DNA from: Streptacidiphilus sp. P02-A3a
Lineage (GTDB): Bacteria; Actinomycetota; Actinomycetes; Streptomycetales; Streptomycetaceae
Length of the DNA: 64,000 bases
Reading direction: 5' to 3'
Assembly (NCBI RefSeq): GCF_014084105.1
Contig: NZ_CP048289.1
Location: 7,573,922-7,637,921 of the forward strand
The notes beneath the pieces are model-generated. The model was given only the letters and a program-made list of their open reading frames with translations. It did not search any database and was not told the DNA's origin. This document shows positions 28,303 to 37,729 of this stretch, piece after piece. The translations under genes were made by a program, and so were the position numbers. How positions within the stretch are numbered: position 1 is the stretch's first letter; the number at the start of each line of letters is the position of its first letter.

Positions 28303-30753
28303 ATGGCCCGCCGCAGTTCGCAGACCCCTCCGCCCGAGGACTTCGAGGAGCGCATCCTCGACATCGATGTCGTGGACGAGATGCAGGGCTCCTTCCTGGA
28401 GTACGCCTATTCGGTGATCTACTCCCGGGCCCTGCCCGACGCCCGCGACGGACTGAAGCCCGTGCACCGACGGGTGCTCTACCAGGCCAACGAGATGGGG
28501 CTGCGCCCGGAGCGCGGCTATGTGAAGAGCGCCCGCGTGGTGGGCGAGGTGATGGGTCGGCTGCACCCGCACGGCGACGCCTCGATCTACGACACGCTGG
28601 TGCGGCTGGCGCAGCCGTTCTCGATGCGGCTCCCGCTGATCGACGGGCACGGCAACTTCGGCTCGCTCGGCAACGACGACCCGCCCGCGGCGATGCGGTA
28701 CACCGAGTCCAAGCTGACCGCCGCGTCGATGACGATGGTGGAGTCGATCGACGAGGACACGGTCGACTTCGCCCCGAACTACGACGGCAGCGAGCAGGAG
28801 CCCGCGGTCCTGCCCTCGGCCTTCCCGAACCTGCTGGTCAACGGCGCGACCGGGATCGCGGTCGGGATGGCCACCAACATGCCGCCGCACAACCTGGGCG
28901 AGGTGGTGGCCGCCGCCCGGCACCTGATCAAGCATCCGACGGCGGACCTCGACACGCTGATGCGCTTCATCCCCGGCCCCGACCTGCCGACCGGCGGCCG
29001 GATCGTCGGCCTGTCCGGCATCAGGGACGCCTACGAGAGCGGCCGGGGCACCTTCAAGATCCGCGCCAAGGTCTCGGTGGAGGACGTCACCCCGCGCCGC
29101 AAGGGCCTGGTGGTGACCGAACTGCCGTTCAACGTCGGCCCGGAGAAGGTGATCGCGAAGATCAAGGACCTGGTCAACGCGAAGAAGCTGCAGGGCGTCT
29201 CGGACGTCAAGGACCTCACCGACCGCGCCCACGGGCTGCGCCTGGTGATCGAGGTGAAGAACGGCTTCGTGCCGGAGGCCCTGCTGGAGCAGCTCTACCG
29301 GCTGACCCCGATGGAGGAGTCCTTCGGCATCAACAACGTCGCGCTGGTCGACGGCCAGCCGCTGACCCTGGGCCTCAAGGAGCTGCTGGAGGTCTACGTC
29401 GACCACCGCTTCGAGGTGGTCCGACGCCGTTCCGACTTCCGCCGCCGCAAGCGCCAGGAGCGGCTGCACCTGGTCGAGGGCCTGCTGGTGGCGCTGCTCG
29501 ACATCGACGCGGTGATCGCGGTGATCCGCGGCAGCGACAACACGGCGCAGGCGAAGGAGCGCCTGATGGAGCGCTTCTCGCTGTCCGAGACGCAGACCGT
29601 CTACATCCTGGACACCCCGCTGCGCCGGCTGACCCGCTTCGACCAGGTCGAGCTGGAGGCCGAGCAGGACCGGCTGCACGGCGAGATCGCCGAGCTGACC
29701 GAGATCCTGGAGTCCGACACGGTGCTCCGCAAGCTGGTCTCGGACGAGCTGGCCGCGGTGTCCAAGAAGTTCGGCACCGAGCGGCGCACGGTGCTGCTGG
29801 AGGCCGGTGCGGTGGCGACCGCCGCCGTCCCGCTGGAGGTCGCCGACGACCCCTGCCGGGTCCTGCTGTCCTCGACCGGCCTGCTGGCCCGCACCGCTGA
29901 CGCGGTGCGGTCGGTGGACGCCGACGGCGGGCGCACCAGGCACGACGTGGTGGTGTCGGCGGTGTCGGCCACCGCCCGGGCCGACGTCGGCGCGGTCACC
30001 AGCGCCGGGCGGGTGCTGCGGCTGCCGGTGATCGACCTGCCGTCGCTGCCGCCGAGCTCCAGCGCGCCGAACCTCTCCGGCGGCGCCCCGGCGGCGGAGT
30101 TCCTGAAGCTGGACGCCGGTGAGCAGGTACTGGCGCTGACCAGCCTGGACGAGTCCTCGGTCGGCCTGGCGCTGGGCACCGAGCAGGGCATCGTCAAGCG
30201 GGTCGTCCCCGACTGGCCGGAGAACAAGGACGAGTTCGAGGTGATCGGGCTGCGCGAGGGCGACCGGCTGGTCGGCGCGGTCGAGCTGCGGACCGGCGAG
30301 GAGGAGCTGGTGTTCATCACCTCCGACGCGCAGTTGCTCCGGTTCCAGGCCGGGCAGGTCCGCCCGCAGGGGCGTCCGGCCGGGGGCATGGCCGGGATCA
30401 AGCTGGGTGACGGCGCCCGGGTGCTGTCGTTCAACGCGGTCGACGCGGCGGTGGACGCCCTGGTGGTCACCGTCGCGGGGGCCGCGGAGACGCTGGACGG
30501 GCTGGGCCTGGGCACCGCCAAGGCGACGCCGTTCGACCAGTACCCGCGCAAGGGCCGGGCCACCGGCGGGGTGCGCTGCCAGCGCTTCCTCAAGGGGGAG
30601 ACCGAACTGGTGCTGGCCTGGGCCGGGGCCGCCCCGGCTCGCGCGGCGACGGCCAACGGCGCCCCGGCCGAGCTGCCGGGCCGCGACCCGCGCCGCGACG
30701 GCTCGGGGGTCCCGTTGGCGAAGGAGATCGCGGCCGTCGCCGGTCCGGCGTAG
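28303..30753 (+). CDS. parC: DNA topoisomerase IV subunit A
   Basis: 816 residues. The active-site tyrosine is Tyr-133 in AAMRYTESKL. Other type IIA features are DGLKPVHRRVLY, the quinolone-region GRLHPHGDASIYDTLVRLAQ, and a C-terminal beta-pinwheel with six repeats. The partner subunit parE is encoded at 40320-42458 on the other strand. The two subunits decatenate daughter chromosomes. ParC rather than GyrA is preferred because of the neighbouring parE and hrdB and because gyrA normally lies near oriC; the gyrase-specific GyrA-box was not seen. Confidence 0.92.
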   Translation: MARRSSQTPPPEDFEERILDIDVVDEMQGSFLEYAYSVIYSRALPDARDGLKPVHRRVLYQANEMGLRPERGYVKSARVVGEVMGRLHPHGDASIYDTLVRLAQPFSMRLPLIDGHGNFGSLGNDDPPAAMRYTESKLTAASMTMVESIDEDTVDFAPNYDGSEQEPAVLPSAFPNLLVNGATGIAVGMATNMPPHNLGEVVAAARHLIKHPTADLDTLMRFIPGPDLPTGGRIVGLSGIRDAYESGRGTFKIRAKVSVEDVTPRRKGLVVTELPFNVGPEKVIAKIKDLVNAKKLQGVSDVKDLTDRAHGLRLVIEVKNGFVPEALLEQLYRLTPMEESFGINNVALVDGQPLTLGLKELLEVYVDHRFEVVRRRSDFRRRKRQERLHLVEGLLVALLDIDAVIAVIRGSDNTAQAKERLMERFSLSETQTVYILDTPLRRLTRFDQVELEAEQDRLHGEIAELTEILESDTVLRKLVSDELAAVSKKFGTERRTVLLEAGAVATAAVPLEVADDPCRVLLSSTGLLARTADAVRSVDADGGRTRHDVVVSAVSATARADVGAVTSAGRVLRLPVIDLPSLPPSSSAPNLSGGAPAAEFLKLDAGEQVLALTSLDESSVGLALGTEQGIVKRVVPDWPENKDEFEVIGLREGDRLVGAVELRTGEEELVFITSDAQLLRFQAGQVRPQGRPAGGMAGIKLGDGARVLSFNAVDAAVDALVVTVAGAAETLDGLGLGTAKATPFDQYPRKGRATGGVRCQRFLKGETELVLAWAGAAPARAATANGAPAELPGRDPRRDGSGVPLAKEIAAVAGPA

Positions 30754-30815
30754 CGGCCGCCGGGCGCGGTGGCGGGTCCCCGTCGCCGCGCCCCGGCTCG
30801 CCCCGGCGGGCCGGG

Positions 30816-32399
30816 TCAGCACAGCAGCGGGTTGGGCAGCGGGGTGTAGGCCGAGTCCCCGCCGTCCGCGTCCCGCCAGCGCAGCAGCAGGTTGGTCTTC
30901 GCCGGGACGCTCGGCGCGGCCAGCAGCTCGCGCACCTCGGGGTGGTCGCGGTAGCGGGCGAACACCTCGCGGGCCAGCGGCCACAGTTCGGCGGCGAGCG
31001 CGGGCCGCCCTTCGGCGACCGCCCCGGCGATCTCCAGCAGATGGTTCGTCACCAGGCAGTAGACCAGCCGCTGCCAGCCGTACCGGGCCGGGACGCCGGG
31101 TGTGGGGACGTCCGGTCCGAGACCGGCCAGCAGCGCGCGGTGCCGCTCGGCGACCAGTTTCACGCCCTCGTGGTCGCGGAACACCGCGCGGCAGGGCAGC
31201 CCGTCCCGGTCCAGGCCGACCAGGACGTTCTGCAGGTGGCACTCCAGCACCACGCCGTGCCGCAGGTAGGCGTGCAGCACCGGCGGCACCACCTGTTCGA
31301 GGTAGCGGCGCCACCAGTCCAGCGCCGCCAGGGGCCCCGCCCCGGTCAGCGGGCCGCCCGGGAAGCCCTCGCTGATCCCGGCCGCGAGCAGCGGGCGCGG
31401 GGCCGGGCCGAAGCCGTCCCGGAGCAGCACCGCGAACGCCTCGTGGGCGTCCGCTCCGGCCGGGCCGACCGTCCGGTAGCCCCGGTCGGCCAGCACCGAG
31501 GCGGTGGCCGGGCCGTCCGCGAACACCTTCGCCAGCAGGTCGTCGACGGTCGCGAGCCAGCGCAGGTCGCGCAGCCACAGGCGGCGGATGTCGTTGGTGA
31601 TCCGGACGTCCAGGCTGAACTTCAGCGAGAGGTCGGCCTCCGGCAGGTACACGGTGCGCAGCGAGGACGTCGCCCAGGCCCGCTGGGTGGTCGGGCCGAG
31701 CCGCAGCAGTCGCCCTCCGGCCGCCGCGGGGTGCTCCCCCAGCAGTTCCAGCTGCCAGGGGTGCGCGGGCAACACCCGGTACCCCGCGGGGGCGCGCCCG
31801 CCCCAGAGCCGGTCCAGCGCGGTGGTGTCGCCGTCCCCGGCGAGCAGTTCCTCGGGCACCCCGAGCAGGGTCAGCGGGAACGAGGCGTACGCCTCCGGCG
31901 CGTACGGCAGCCAACGCGCCGCCGGACCGCCGCCCCTGGTCTTCGGCGCCGGGTGGTAGCGGTGCCCGGCGAGCAGCGCCTGCTCGGACCGCAGATACGG
32001 ATCGGCGCCGGGGCCGCTCGTCGCCGCCGGGACCGCGGCCCGGGCCCGCAGCAGCGCGGCGACCGCCTCGCGGCTGTCCCGGATCTCGCCCGGCAGGCCG
32101 GGGTTGTCCACCCCGGTCCGGGCCCGCAGCTCGCGGACGGCCAGCGCCAGCAGCCCGTCCAGGTCCAGCGCCCGCCACCGGCCCGCCGCTCCCGGCTCCG
32201 GGACCTCCAGCTCCGGGACCTCCGGCTCCGGGACCTCCAGCTCCGGGCGGGACGGCCAGCGGTCCTGGCGGACCCGGAACCGCTCCCCGCAGTGCGGCAG
32301 CAGGTACCCGGACGGCTCCGGCCGGGCCAGCTCGCGGATCAGGCAGTTCAGCAACGCGGTCGTCGCGAGGGCGTCCGCCCGGTCCACCGGCTCAGCCAC
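30816..32399 (-). CDS. IucA/IucC family NRPS-independent siderophore synthetase
   Basis: 527 residues from a GTG with AAGGGG seven bases upstream. NIS synthetase motifs: LPAHPWQLELLG, SLKFSLDVRITNDIRRLWL, HGVVLECHLQNVLVGL and the C-terminal FhuF-like part with KTNLLLRWRD. These enzymes adenylate a carboxylate such as citrate and condense it with an amine or hydroxyl. Near the N-terminus the repeated ELEVPEPEVPELEVPEP comes from short tandem repeats in the DNA (about 32200-32246). The gene is divergent from a second synthetase with only 78 bp between starts, a gap that holds an iron-box-like site. No ornithine or lysine tailoring genes are adjacent. Confidence 0.88.
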   Translation of the reverse strand: MAEPVDRADALATTALLNCLIRELARPEPSGYLLPHCGERFRVRQDRWPSRPELEVPEPEVPELEVPEPGAAGRWRALDLDGLLALAVRELRARTGVDNPGLPGEIRDSREAVAALLRARAAVPAATSGPGADPYLRSEQALLAGHRYHPAPKTRGGGPAARWLPYAPEAYASFPLTLLGVPEELLAGDGDTTALDRLWGGRAPAGYRVLPAHPWQLELLGEHPAAAGGRLLRLGPTTQRAWATSSLRTVYLPEADLSLKFSLDVRITNDIRRLWLRDLRWLATVDDLLAKVFADGPATASVLADRGYRTVGPAGADAHEAFAVLLRDGFGPAPRPLLAAGISEGFPGGPLTGAGPLAALDWWRRYLEQVVPPVLHAYLRHGVVLECHLQNVLVGLDRDGLPCRAVFRDHEGVKLVAERHRALLAGLGPDVPTPGVPARYGWQRLVYCLVTNHLLEIAGAVAEGRPALAAELWPLAREVFARYRDHPEVRELLAAPSVPAKTNLLLRWRDADGGDSAYTPLPNPLLC

Positions 32400-32447
32400 A
32401 GGAACGCCCCTTCGTTGGACTCGCTGAGAGGCTTGTCCCGCAATCAT

Positions 32448-32459
32448 GTCAGGCAAACC
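32448..32459. promoter_or_regulatory. Iron-box-like (DmdR/IdeR) site between the two siderophore synthetases
   Basis: GTCAGGCAAACC matches 10 of 12 bases of the core GTTAGGCTAACC of actinobacterial iron boxes. It lies 19 bp before the ATG of the rightward gene and about 50 bp before the GTG of the leftward one, so one site could repress both. Confidence 0.5.
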
Positions 32460-32477
32460 CGGGGTAGGAATCAGCCC

Positions 32478-34046
32478 ATGTCCCACGAAATGCGCCCGCT
32501 GGAAGCGTCCTTCGCCGCCGAGCTGCGGGCGGTGCGCCCGGGGCTGCTGCCCGGCTTCGCCGAGGCCCTGCCCGGGGCCCGGGCGGCGGTACTGGCCCGA
32601 CTCTGGCGCGCACTGCTGTTCGAACCGGGGCTGGCCGCCGCCGTCCCCCCGGCGGCGCGCGAGCGGTTGCGCGGCCCGCGCCCGCTCCCCTACGACGTCG
32701 GCGCGCCCAAGGACGAACTGTCGCTGCGGCTCGGGGACCGCGAGTACACCCACCCGGCCGAGCTGCTGCACGACCTCGGCGTGCCCGGGAGCCGGGGCCT
32801 GGTCGCCGAACTGGACCACAGCGTCGCCTCGCTGGCGCTGTCCCGGGCGGACGCCGTCGGCCGCCCCGGGGACACCCTGGTCGACCGGGAGCAGAGCGTG
32901 GTCGACGGCCATCCGTACCACCCGTGCTGCCGCAGCCGCCCCGGCTTCAGCGTGGCCGACCAGCTGGCCTACGCGCCCGAGCACCGGCAGCGGGTGCCGC
33001 TGGGCCTGGTCGCGGTGCCGTCCGCGCGCTGCCTGCTGGTCGGCGACTGGCCGCGGCAGCTGCGCGACGGCGACCTGGTGCTGCTCCCGGCGCACCCCTG
33101 GCAGCTGCGCGAGGTGCTGCCCCGGCTCGGCTTCGCCGCCACCGGGGACACCCTGGCGGCCAGCCCGCTGATGTCGGTGCGGACCTTGGCCCCGGTGGAC
33201 GGCGGCCCGCACCTGAAGACCTCGCTGTCGCTGCGGATGACCTCCGCCGTGCGGGACATCTCCGGCGAGTCGGTGGCCAACAGCGCGCCGCTGTCCGCGC
33301 TGCTGGAGCGGGTGTGCGCGGAGCTCGGCGGGGCGCTGCGGATCAGCCGCAACCTCGCCTCCGCCGCGGCCCTGACCGACGGCGCGCCCAGCCCGGACCT
33401 CGCGGTGCTGGTACGCGAGTCGCCGGAGGCGTACGCGGACCCGGGCGAGCGGGTGGTGCCGCTGGCGGCCCTGGCCGAGCACCCCCCGCCGCTCGCCGAC
33501 CCGGTCCCCTGGCTGCGCGCCCTGGCCGCGCTCGCCTGGACACCCCTGCTGCGGCTGCTCGCGCTGGGCGTGGCGATGGAGGCGCACGGGCAGAACCTGC
33601 TGGTCGTGCTGGATCCGCTGGACCGGCCGCTGCGCCTGGTCTACCGGGATCTGGCCGACGTCCGGGTGAGCCGGGAACGGCTGGCCGCCCACGGCGTCCG
33701 CGCCGACGACCTCGGCGGCCACGTGCTGGACGACGATCCGGTGGTGCTCCGCCGCAAACTGTTCGGCTCGCTGCTCGGCGGCACCCTCAGTGCCCTGGTG
33801 TCGGCGCTGGGCCGGGGCGACCGGCAGCTGGAGCGGCTGCTCTGGGGGGCGGTGGCCGCCGAGGCCGGGTCGGCCGCGCGGGCCGAGCTGCCCGCCGCGG
33901 ACCGCCGGGCGCTGCTCCGGGAGCCGCTGCCGGTGAAGGCGCTCACCCAGATGCGGCTGGCCGGGCAGCGCCCCGGGGACCAGTGGACGCTGCTGCCGAA
34001 CCCGCTGGCCGACGGCGCCCCGGACGGGCCCGGCGCGGCCCCCTGA
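32478..34046 (+). CDS. Second IucA/IucC family siderophore synthetase
   Basis: 522 residues, divergent from the first synthetase. Motifs: DGHPYHPCCRSRPGF, LLPAHPWQLREVLP, LKTSLSLRMTSAVRDIS, VAMEAHGQNLLVVLD and YRDLADVRVS. It begins MSHEMRPLEASFAAEL. The two proteins together suggest a stepwise assembly, as with two-synthetase NIS pathways for citrate-based siderophores; the product is unknown. The ATG is at 32478; only a weak GGGGTAGGAA-type site precedes it. The downstream sucrase/ferredoxin-like gene follows after 47 bp with its own iron box. Confidence 0.88.
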   Translation: MSHEMRPLEASFAAELRAVRPGLLPGFAEALPGARAAVLARLWRALLFEPGLAAAVPPAARERLRGPRPLPYDVGAPKDELSLRLGDREYTHPAELLHDLGVPGSRGLVAELDHSVASLALSRADAVGRPGDTLVDREQSVVDGHPYHPCCRSRPGFSVADQLAYAPEHRQRVPLGLVAVPSARCLLVGDWPRQLRDGDLVLLPAHPWQLREVLPRLGFAATGDTLAASPLMSVRTLAPVDGGPHLKTSLSLRMTSAVRDISGESVANSAPLSALLERVCAELGGALRISRNLASAAALTDGAPSPDLAVLVRESPEAYADPGERVVPLAALAEHPPPLADPVPWLRALAALAWTPLLRLLALGVAMEAHGQNLLVVLDPLDRPLRLVYRDLADVRVSRERLAAHGVRADDLGGHVLDDDPVVLRRKLFGSLLGGTLSALVSALGRGDRQLERLLWGAVAAEAGSAARAELPAADRRALLREPLPVKALTQMRLAGQRPGDQWTLLPNPLADGAPDGPGAAP

Positions 34047-34071
34047 CCGGGCCCGTCCGGACATCACAGCC

Positions 34072-34090
34072 TGGTAAGGCTAACCTTGCC
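34072..34090 (+). promoter_or_regulatory. Iron box (DmdR/IdeR-type) upstream of the sucrase/ferredoxin-like gene
   Basis: TGGTAAGGCTAACCTTGCC contains GGTAAGGCTAACCTT, close to the consensus GGTTAGGCTAACCTA. It ends three bases before the GTG at 34094, so the transcript may be leaderless and blocked by the iron-loaded repressor. Confidence 0.75.
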
Positions 34091-34093
34091 TGC

Positions 34094-35023
34094 GTGAGCA
34101 CCTGTACCACCCTCTCAAGGGAACTCCATGAACCCATGGGTGGCACCGCCACCACCGGGACCACCTGGCTGCTGCTGGAGCAGTCGGGCCCCTGGGGCGC
34201 CAAGGCGCTCACCCAGAGCCACCTGGATCCGGAGCTGGGCCGGGCGCTGGGAGCGCGCGCCGAGGGCACCGGCGTGCGGGTCGCGCTGATCCGCCGCCCG
34301 GGTCGGCACGCCGACTGCCCGCCCACCCCCTCCCGCCAGGTCTACCTCGGGCACACCCGCCCCGGGAACGCCTGGCTCCGGGACGTCGCCGTGGCCGATC
34401 CGGCGGACCTGCTCGACCTGGACTTCGCCGCGCTCGGCGCGGGCGACCACGGCCGGACCGGCACGGCGTACCAGGGCGATCCGCTGGCCCTGGTGTGCAC
34501 CAACGGCCGCCGCGACCGCTGCTGCGCGCTGCTGGGCCGCCCGCTGGCCGCCGAACTGGCGGCCATGGGCCACGCCACCGTCTGGGAGACCACCCACCTC
34601 GGCGGCCACCGCTTCTCGCCCACCATGCTGGTGCTGCCCTACGGCTACGCCTACGGACGGTTGTCGCCGCACACCGCCAAGGAGGTGCTGACCGCCACCC
34701 ACGAGGGCCGGATGGTCGGCGAGTGGTGCCGGGGGCGCTCCGCCTGGCCGCCCCCGGGGCAGGCGGCCGAGCTGGCCGTACGCCGGCGGACCGGCGAGGA
34801 CCGGGCGGAGGCGCTGACCGTCAGCCAACAGCGCGCCGGCGACGGCTGGTCGGTGACGGTCAGCCACCAGGACGGCCGGAGCTGGCTGGCGGAGGTGACG
34901 GCCGGAGTGTCGGAACCGCCCCGCAGCCAGAGCTGCGGGGCCGAACTGGTGACCCCGGCCCGCTATGACGTTCGGACCATCACACCCATCCCGGCGACCC
35001 TGCCACAGGCAACCGAGTTGTAG
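34094..35023 (+). CDS. Sucrase/ferredoxin-like family protein
   Basis: 309 residues beginning MSTCTTLSRELHEPMGGTA. It has the thioredoxin-like ferredoxin core LVCTNGRRDRCCALLGRPLA and THLGGHRFSPTMLVLPYGY. The Cys-x-x-x-x-x-x-x-Cys-Cys segment plus an HRF motif resembles iron-sulfur binding in Suc_Fer-like proteins. It may serve iron release from the siderophore as a reductase or be a general redox protein. The GTG start follows the iron box almost directly. A hairpin terminator lies downstream at 35078-35113. Confidence 0.85.
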   Translation: MSTCTTLSRELHEPMGGTATTGTTWLLLEQSGPWGAKALTQSHLDPELGRALGARAEGTGVRVALIRRPGRHADCPPTPSRQVYLGHTRPGNAWLRDVAVADPADLLDLDFAALGAGDHGRTGTAYQGDPLALVCTNGRRDRCCALLGRPLAAELAAMGHATVWETTHLGGHRFSPTMLVLPYGYAYGRLSPHTAKEVLTATHEGRMVGEWCRGRSAWPPPGQAAELAVRRRTGEDRAEALTVSQQRAGDGWSVTVSHQDGRSWLAEVTAGVSEPPRSQSCGAELVTPARYDVRTITPIPATLPQATEL

Positions 35024-35077
35024 GCAACAACCGCTTCTCGGCTACGTGTTCACCTTCTTCCCGCTACTGTAATAAAT

Positions 35078-35113
35078 GCCCCCGGGCGCGCCTCCCCCGT
35101 CGCGCCCGGGGGC
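35078..35113. terminator. Bidirectional hairpin between sucrase/ferredoxin-like and symporter genes
   Basis: Perfect 13-bp arms (35078-35090 and 35101-35113) with a 10-base C-rich loop lie between convergent genes. A short AATAAA stretch precedes it. Confidence 0.8.
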
Positions 35114-35149
35114 TCAGCCACCCCCTTTTCCGGTCCGGTTCCCGGCGGC

Positions 35150-36754
35150 TCAGACCGCCCCCGCCCCGGTCAGCGAGCGCACCTCCAACTCCGCGTAGGC
35201 GTCCGGGTCGGCCACCTCGTCCGAGGTCACCGTGCCCAGCCAGCCGAAGAAGAAGCCGCAGGGGATGGAGACCACCCCGGGGTTCTCCAACGGGAACCAG
35301 TGGAAGTCGACGCCGGTGAAGATCGCCTCCGGACCGCCGGAGACGGTCGGCGAGAAGATCACCAGCACCAGCGACACCACCAGTCCGCCGTACATCGACC
35401 AGGTCGCGCCCCGGGTGGTGAACCGCCGCCAGAACAGGTTGAACAGCAGCGTCGGCAGGTTCGACGAGGCCGCCACCGCGAACGCGATGGCCACCAGGAA
35501 CGCCACGTTGAGCCGCTGCGCGTACAGGCTCAGCACCATCGCCAGCGCCCCGATCGCCACCGCCGAGATCCGGGCCACCACCACCTCCTGCTGCTCCGTC
35601 GGCGGCTGCTCGCCGGAGCGGCGGAAGGCACGCGCCCACAGGTCGTGGGCGAAGGCGGCCGAGGAGGCCAGGGTCAGCCCGGCGACCACGGCCAGGATGG
35701 TGGCGAAGGCCACCGCCGAGATCACCGCGAACAGCACGGTGCCGCCGACGGTGCCCTGGCCGCCGCCGAGCACCTGCGCCAGCATCGGCACGGCGGTGTT
35801 GCCCGCGTCGTTGGACGCGCGCACGGCCGAGGTGCCGACCAGCGCCGCGGCGCCGAGCCCGAGCACGATCGTCATCAGGTAGAACGCGCCGACCAGGCCG
35901 ATGGCCCACATCGTCGAACGCCGCGCGGCCCGGGCCGTGGGCACGGTGTAGAACCGGGCCAGTATGTGCGGCAGTCCGGCCGTGCCCAGGACCAGCGCCA
36001 GCCCGAGGCTGACGAAGTCCAGCCGGTTCAGCGCGCTGCCGCCGTACTTGAGGCCGGGCGCGTAGTACCGGTGGCCGTAGCCGCTGTGGGCGGCGGCGGC
36101 GCGCATCAGCGCCCCGGCGTCCCCGTGGAAGCGGATCACGACCAGCACGCAGAGCAGCGCCGTACCGGCCATCAGCACCACGCACTTGACGATCTGGATC
36201 CAGGTGGTCGCGGTCATCCCGCCGACGGTCACATAGACGATCATCAGTGCGCCGATGCCGATGATCCCCCAGGCCCGACCCCAGGTGGAGTCGAGCCCGA
36301 GCAGCAGCGACACCAGGCTGCCCGCGCCCACCATCTGCGCCACCAGGTAGAGCAGGGTGATCACGATCGAGGACACCCCGGCCGCGCCCCGGACCGGGCG
36401 CTGGCGCATCCGCATCACCAGCACGTCGGCCAGGGTGTACCGGCCGCAGTTGCGGACCAGTTCGGCCACCAGCATCAGCACCATCAGCCAGGCCACCAGG
36501 AAGCCGACGGTGTAGAGCAGCCCGTCGTATCCGTAGAGCACGATCAGCCCGGTGATGCCGAGGAAGGAGGCCGCCGACATGTAGTCGCCGGAGATCGCGA
36601 AGCCGTTCTGCATGGGCGTGAAGTCACGCCCGCCGGTGTAGAACTCCTCGGCGGCGCTCCCCCGGCGTCCCGCCCAGAAGGTGATGCCGAGGGTGACCAG
36701 CACCACCAGCGTGAACAGCCCCACAGCCAGGGCGTGTTGTGCGTCAACGGACAT
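35150..36754 (-). CDS. Sodium:solute symporter, acetate/monocarboxylate permease type (ActP/MctP-like)
   Basis: 534 residues with about 13 membrane helices. SSS-family features: GRRGSAAEEFYTGGRDFTPMQNGFAISGDYMSAAS is typical of ActP, followed by GYDGLLYTVGFLVAW and VMRMRQRPVRGAAGVSS. It imports acetate or related short acids with a cation. It follows the DUF485 gene after 33 bp, the standard yjcH-actP arrangement, and a NarL-type two-component system lies just upstream on the same strand, which may control it. Confidence 0.9.
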   Translation of the reverse strand: MSVDAQHALAVGLFTLVVLVTLGITFWAGRRGSAAEEFYTGGRDFTPMQNGFAISGDYMSAASFLGITGLIVLYGYDGLLYTVGFLVAWLMVLMLVAELVRNCGRYTLADVLVMRMRQRPVRGAAGVSSIVITLLYLVAQMVGAGSLVSLLLGLDSTWGRAWGIIGIGALMIVYVTVGGMTATTWIQIVKCVVLMAGTALLCVLVVIRFHGDAGALMRAAAAHSGYGHRYYAPGLKYGGSALNRLDFVSLGLALVLGTAGLPHILARFYTVPTARAARRSTMWAIGLVGAFYLMTIVLGLGAAALVGTSAVRASNDAGNTAVPMLAQVLGGGQGTVGGTVLFAVISAVAFATILAVVAGLTLASSAAFAHDLWARAFRRSGEQPPTEQQEVVVARISAVAIGALAMVLSLYAQRLNVAFLVAIAFAVAASSNLPTLLFNLFWRRFTTRGATWSMYGGLVVSLVLVIFSPTVSGGPEAIFTGVDFHWFPLENPGVVSIPCGFFFGWLGTVTSDEVADPDAYAELEVRSLTGAGAV

Positions 36755-36787
36755 GGTCCGCGCTCCCCTCGGGAGGTCTGCGGCGGC

Positions 36788-37597
36788 TCACCGGAGCCGG
36801 TCCTGGGTCTCCCAGCGCAGCCCGAGCGCGGCGCGGTCGCGCCGGTCCCGGGCATTGCGGGCGTAGAGCCAGGTGATCAGGAAGGTGGTGGCGAACTGCA
36901 GCAGCCCCAGCAGCCAGGCCACGTTGAACGGACCGGCCACCGGACGGGCCATCAGGCCCGGCAGGGTGACCGCCGCCACGATGTAGCCCAGGTACCAGAC
37001 CAGGAAGAGCACGCAGGCCGGGAAGGCGAACCCGCGGTAGCTGCGGCGGATCAGTTGGAACTCCTCGCCCTCGTGGACGTGCCGGTACACCTCGGCGTGC
37101 ACGGCCCGCAACCGAAGTCGCTCGCGCTCGCGCTCGACCGCGGCGGCTGCCTCGGCCTCGACCGCCGCCAGGACGGCGGCGGGCAGCTCGGACCCGGCCG
37201 CCGGCGCGGATCCGCGCGCCTGCTCCGGCACTCGGGCCTGGGAGTCGAGCGCCGGAACGGCCTCGGCACCGGCCGCCACCGCTTCGGCCGTGACGGCTCC
37301 CGCCTCGGCCCCGGCCGGGACCGTCGGCTCGGCCGCCGCCCTGGCACCCGCCTTGGCGGCGGCCTTGCTCGCGGCCCTGGCGGCAGCCTTGGCGGCGGCC
37401 TTGGTCGCCGCCCGGGCGGCGGACGTGGCGCCGCCGCCCGTGGCGCCCCGGCCGCTCGGCCCTTCCGATGCCTTCCACCAGTCGAACCCGCTGCCTGCCC
37501 CGCCGTCCTCCGGCTCCCGCGGGCCGCCCTCCGCGGCTAACTGCGCCCCGGGGGACTGCTCCGCAGGCGTCCCGATGGCATCCCGGTGTCTCAACAA
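36788..37597 (-). CDS. DUF485 membrane protein with long Ala/Lys-rich N-terminal extension
   Basis: 269 residues. The last about 105 residues form the DUF485 domain (RRSYRGFAFPACVLFLVWYL, then a second helix WLLGLLQFATTFLITWLYA), the usual small partner of ActP. The first about 160 residues are low complexity: a histone-H1-like stretch of Ala with spaced Lys/Arg (about residues 58-90, for example KAAAKAAARAASKAAAKAG) and then Ala/Glu-rich sequence. Normal DUF485 proteins have only about 100 residues. The TTG at 37597 has GGGAG upstream but is uncertain; the true start could be internal, though no better one was seen. Confidence 0.75.
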   Translation of the reverse strand: MLRHRDAIGTPAEQSPGAQLAAEGGPREPEDGGAGSGFDWWKASEGPSGRGATGGGATSAARAATKAAAKAAARAASKAAAKAGARAAAEPTVPAGAEAGAVTAEAVAAGAEAVPALDSQARVPEQARGSAPAAGSELPAAVLAAVEAEAAAAVERERERLRLRAVHAEVYRHVHEGEEFQLIRRSYRGFAFPACVLFLVWYLGYIVAAVTLPGLMARPVAGPFNVAWLLGLLQFATTFLITWLYARNARDRRDRAALGLRWETQDRLR

Positions 37598-37729
37598 CTG
37601 TGCTCCCGCGCTGGATGGAGTGCCGGGCGCCCCCTCGTTCTCCTCGCCCGTCGGCTAACAAGCATGGTCAGCATGGCGCACCGGCGAGGTGCGCTGCGGC
37701 CCACGTTCACCCCATCAGGTGACGGGCTG

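Noticed and set aside
28186-32178. 1330-codon leftward ORF
   Set aside because: Shadow of parC and of the siderophore synthetase in another frame; no coherent domains.
32198-32246. Short repeats in the siderophore synthetase as a separate repeat element
   Set aside because: They are in frame and only encode a Glu/Pro/Val linker in the N-terminal region.
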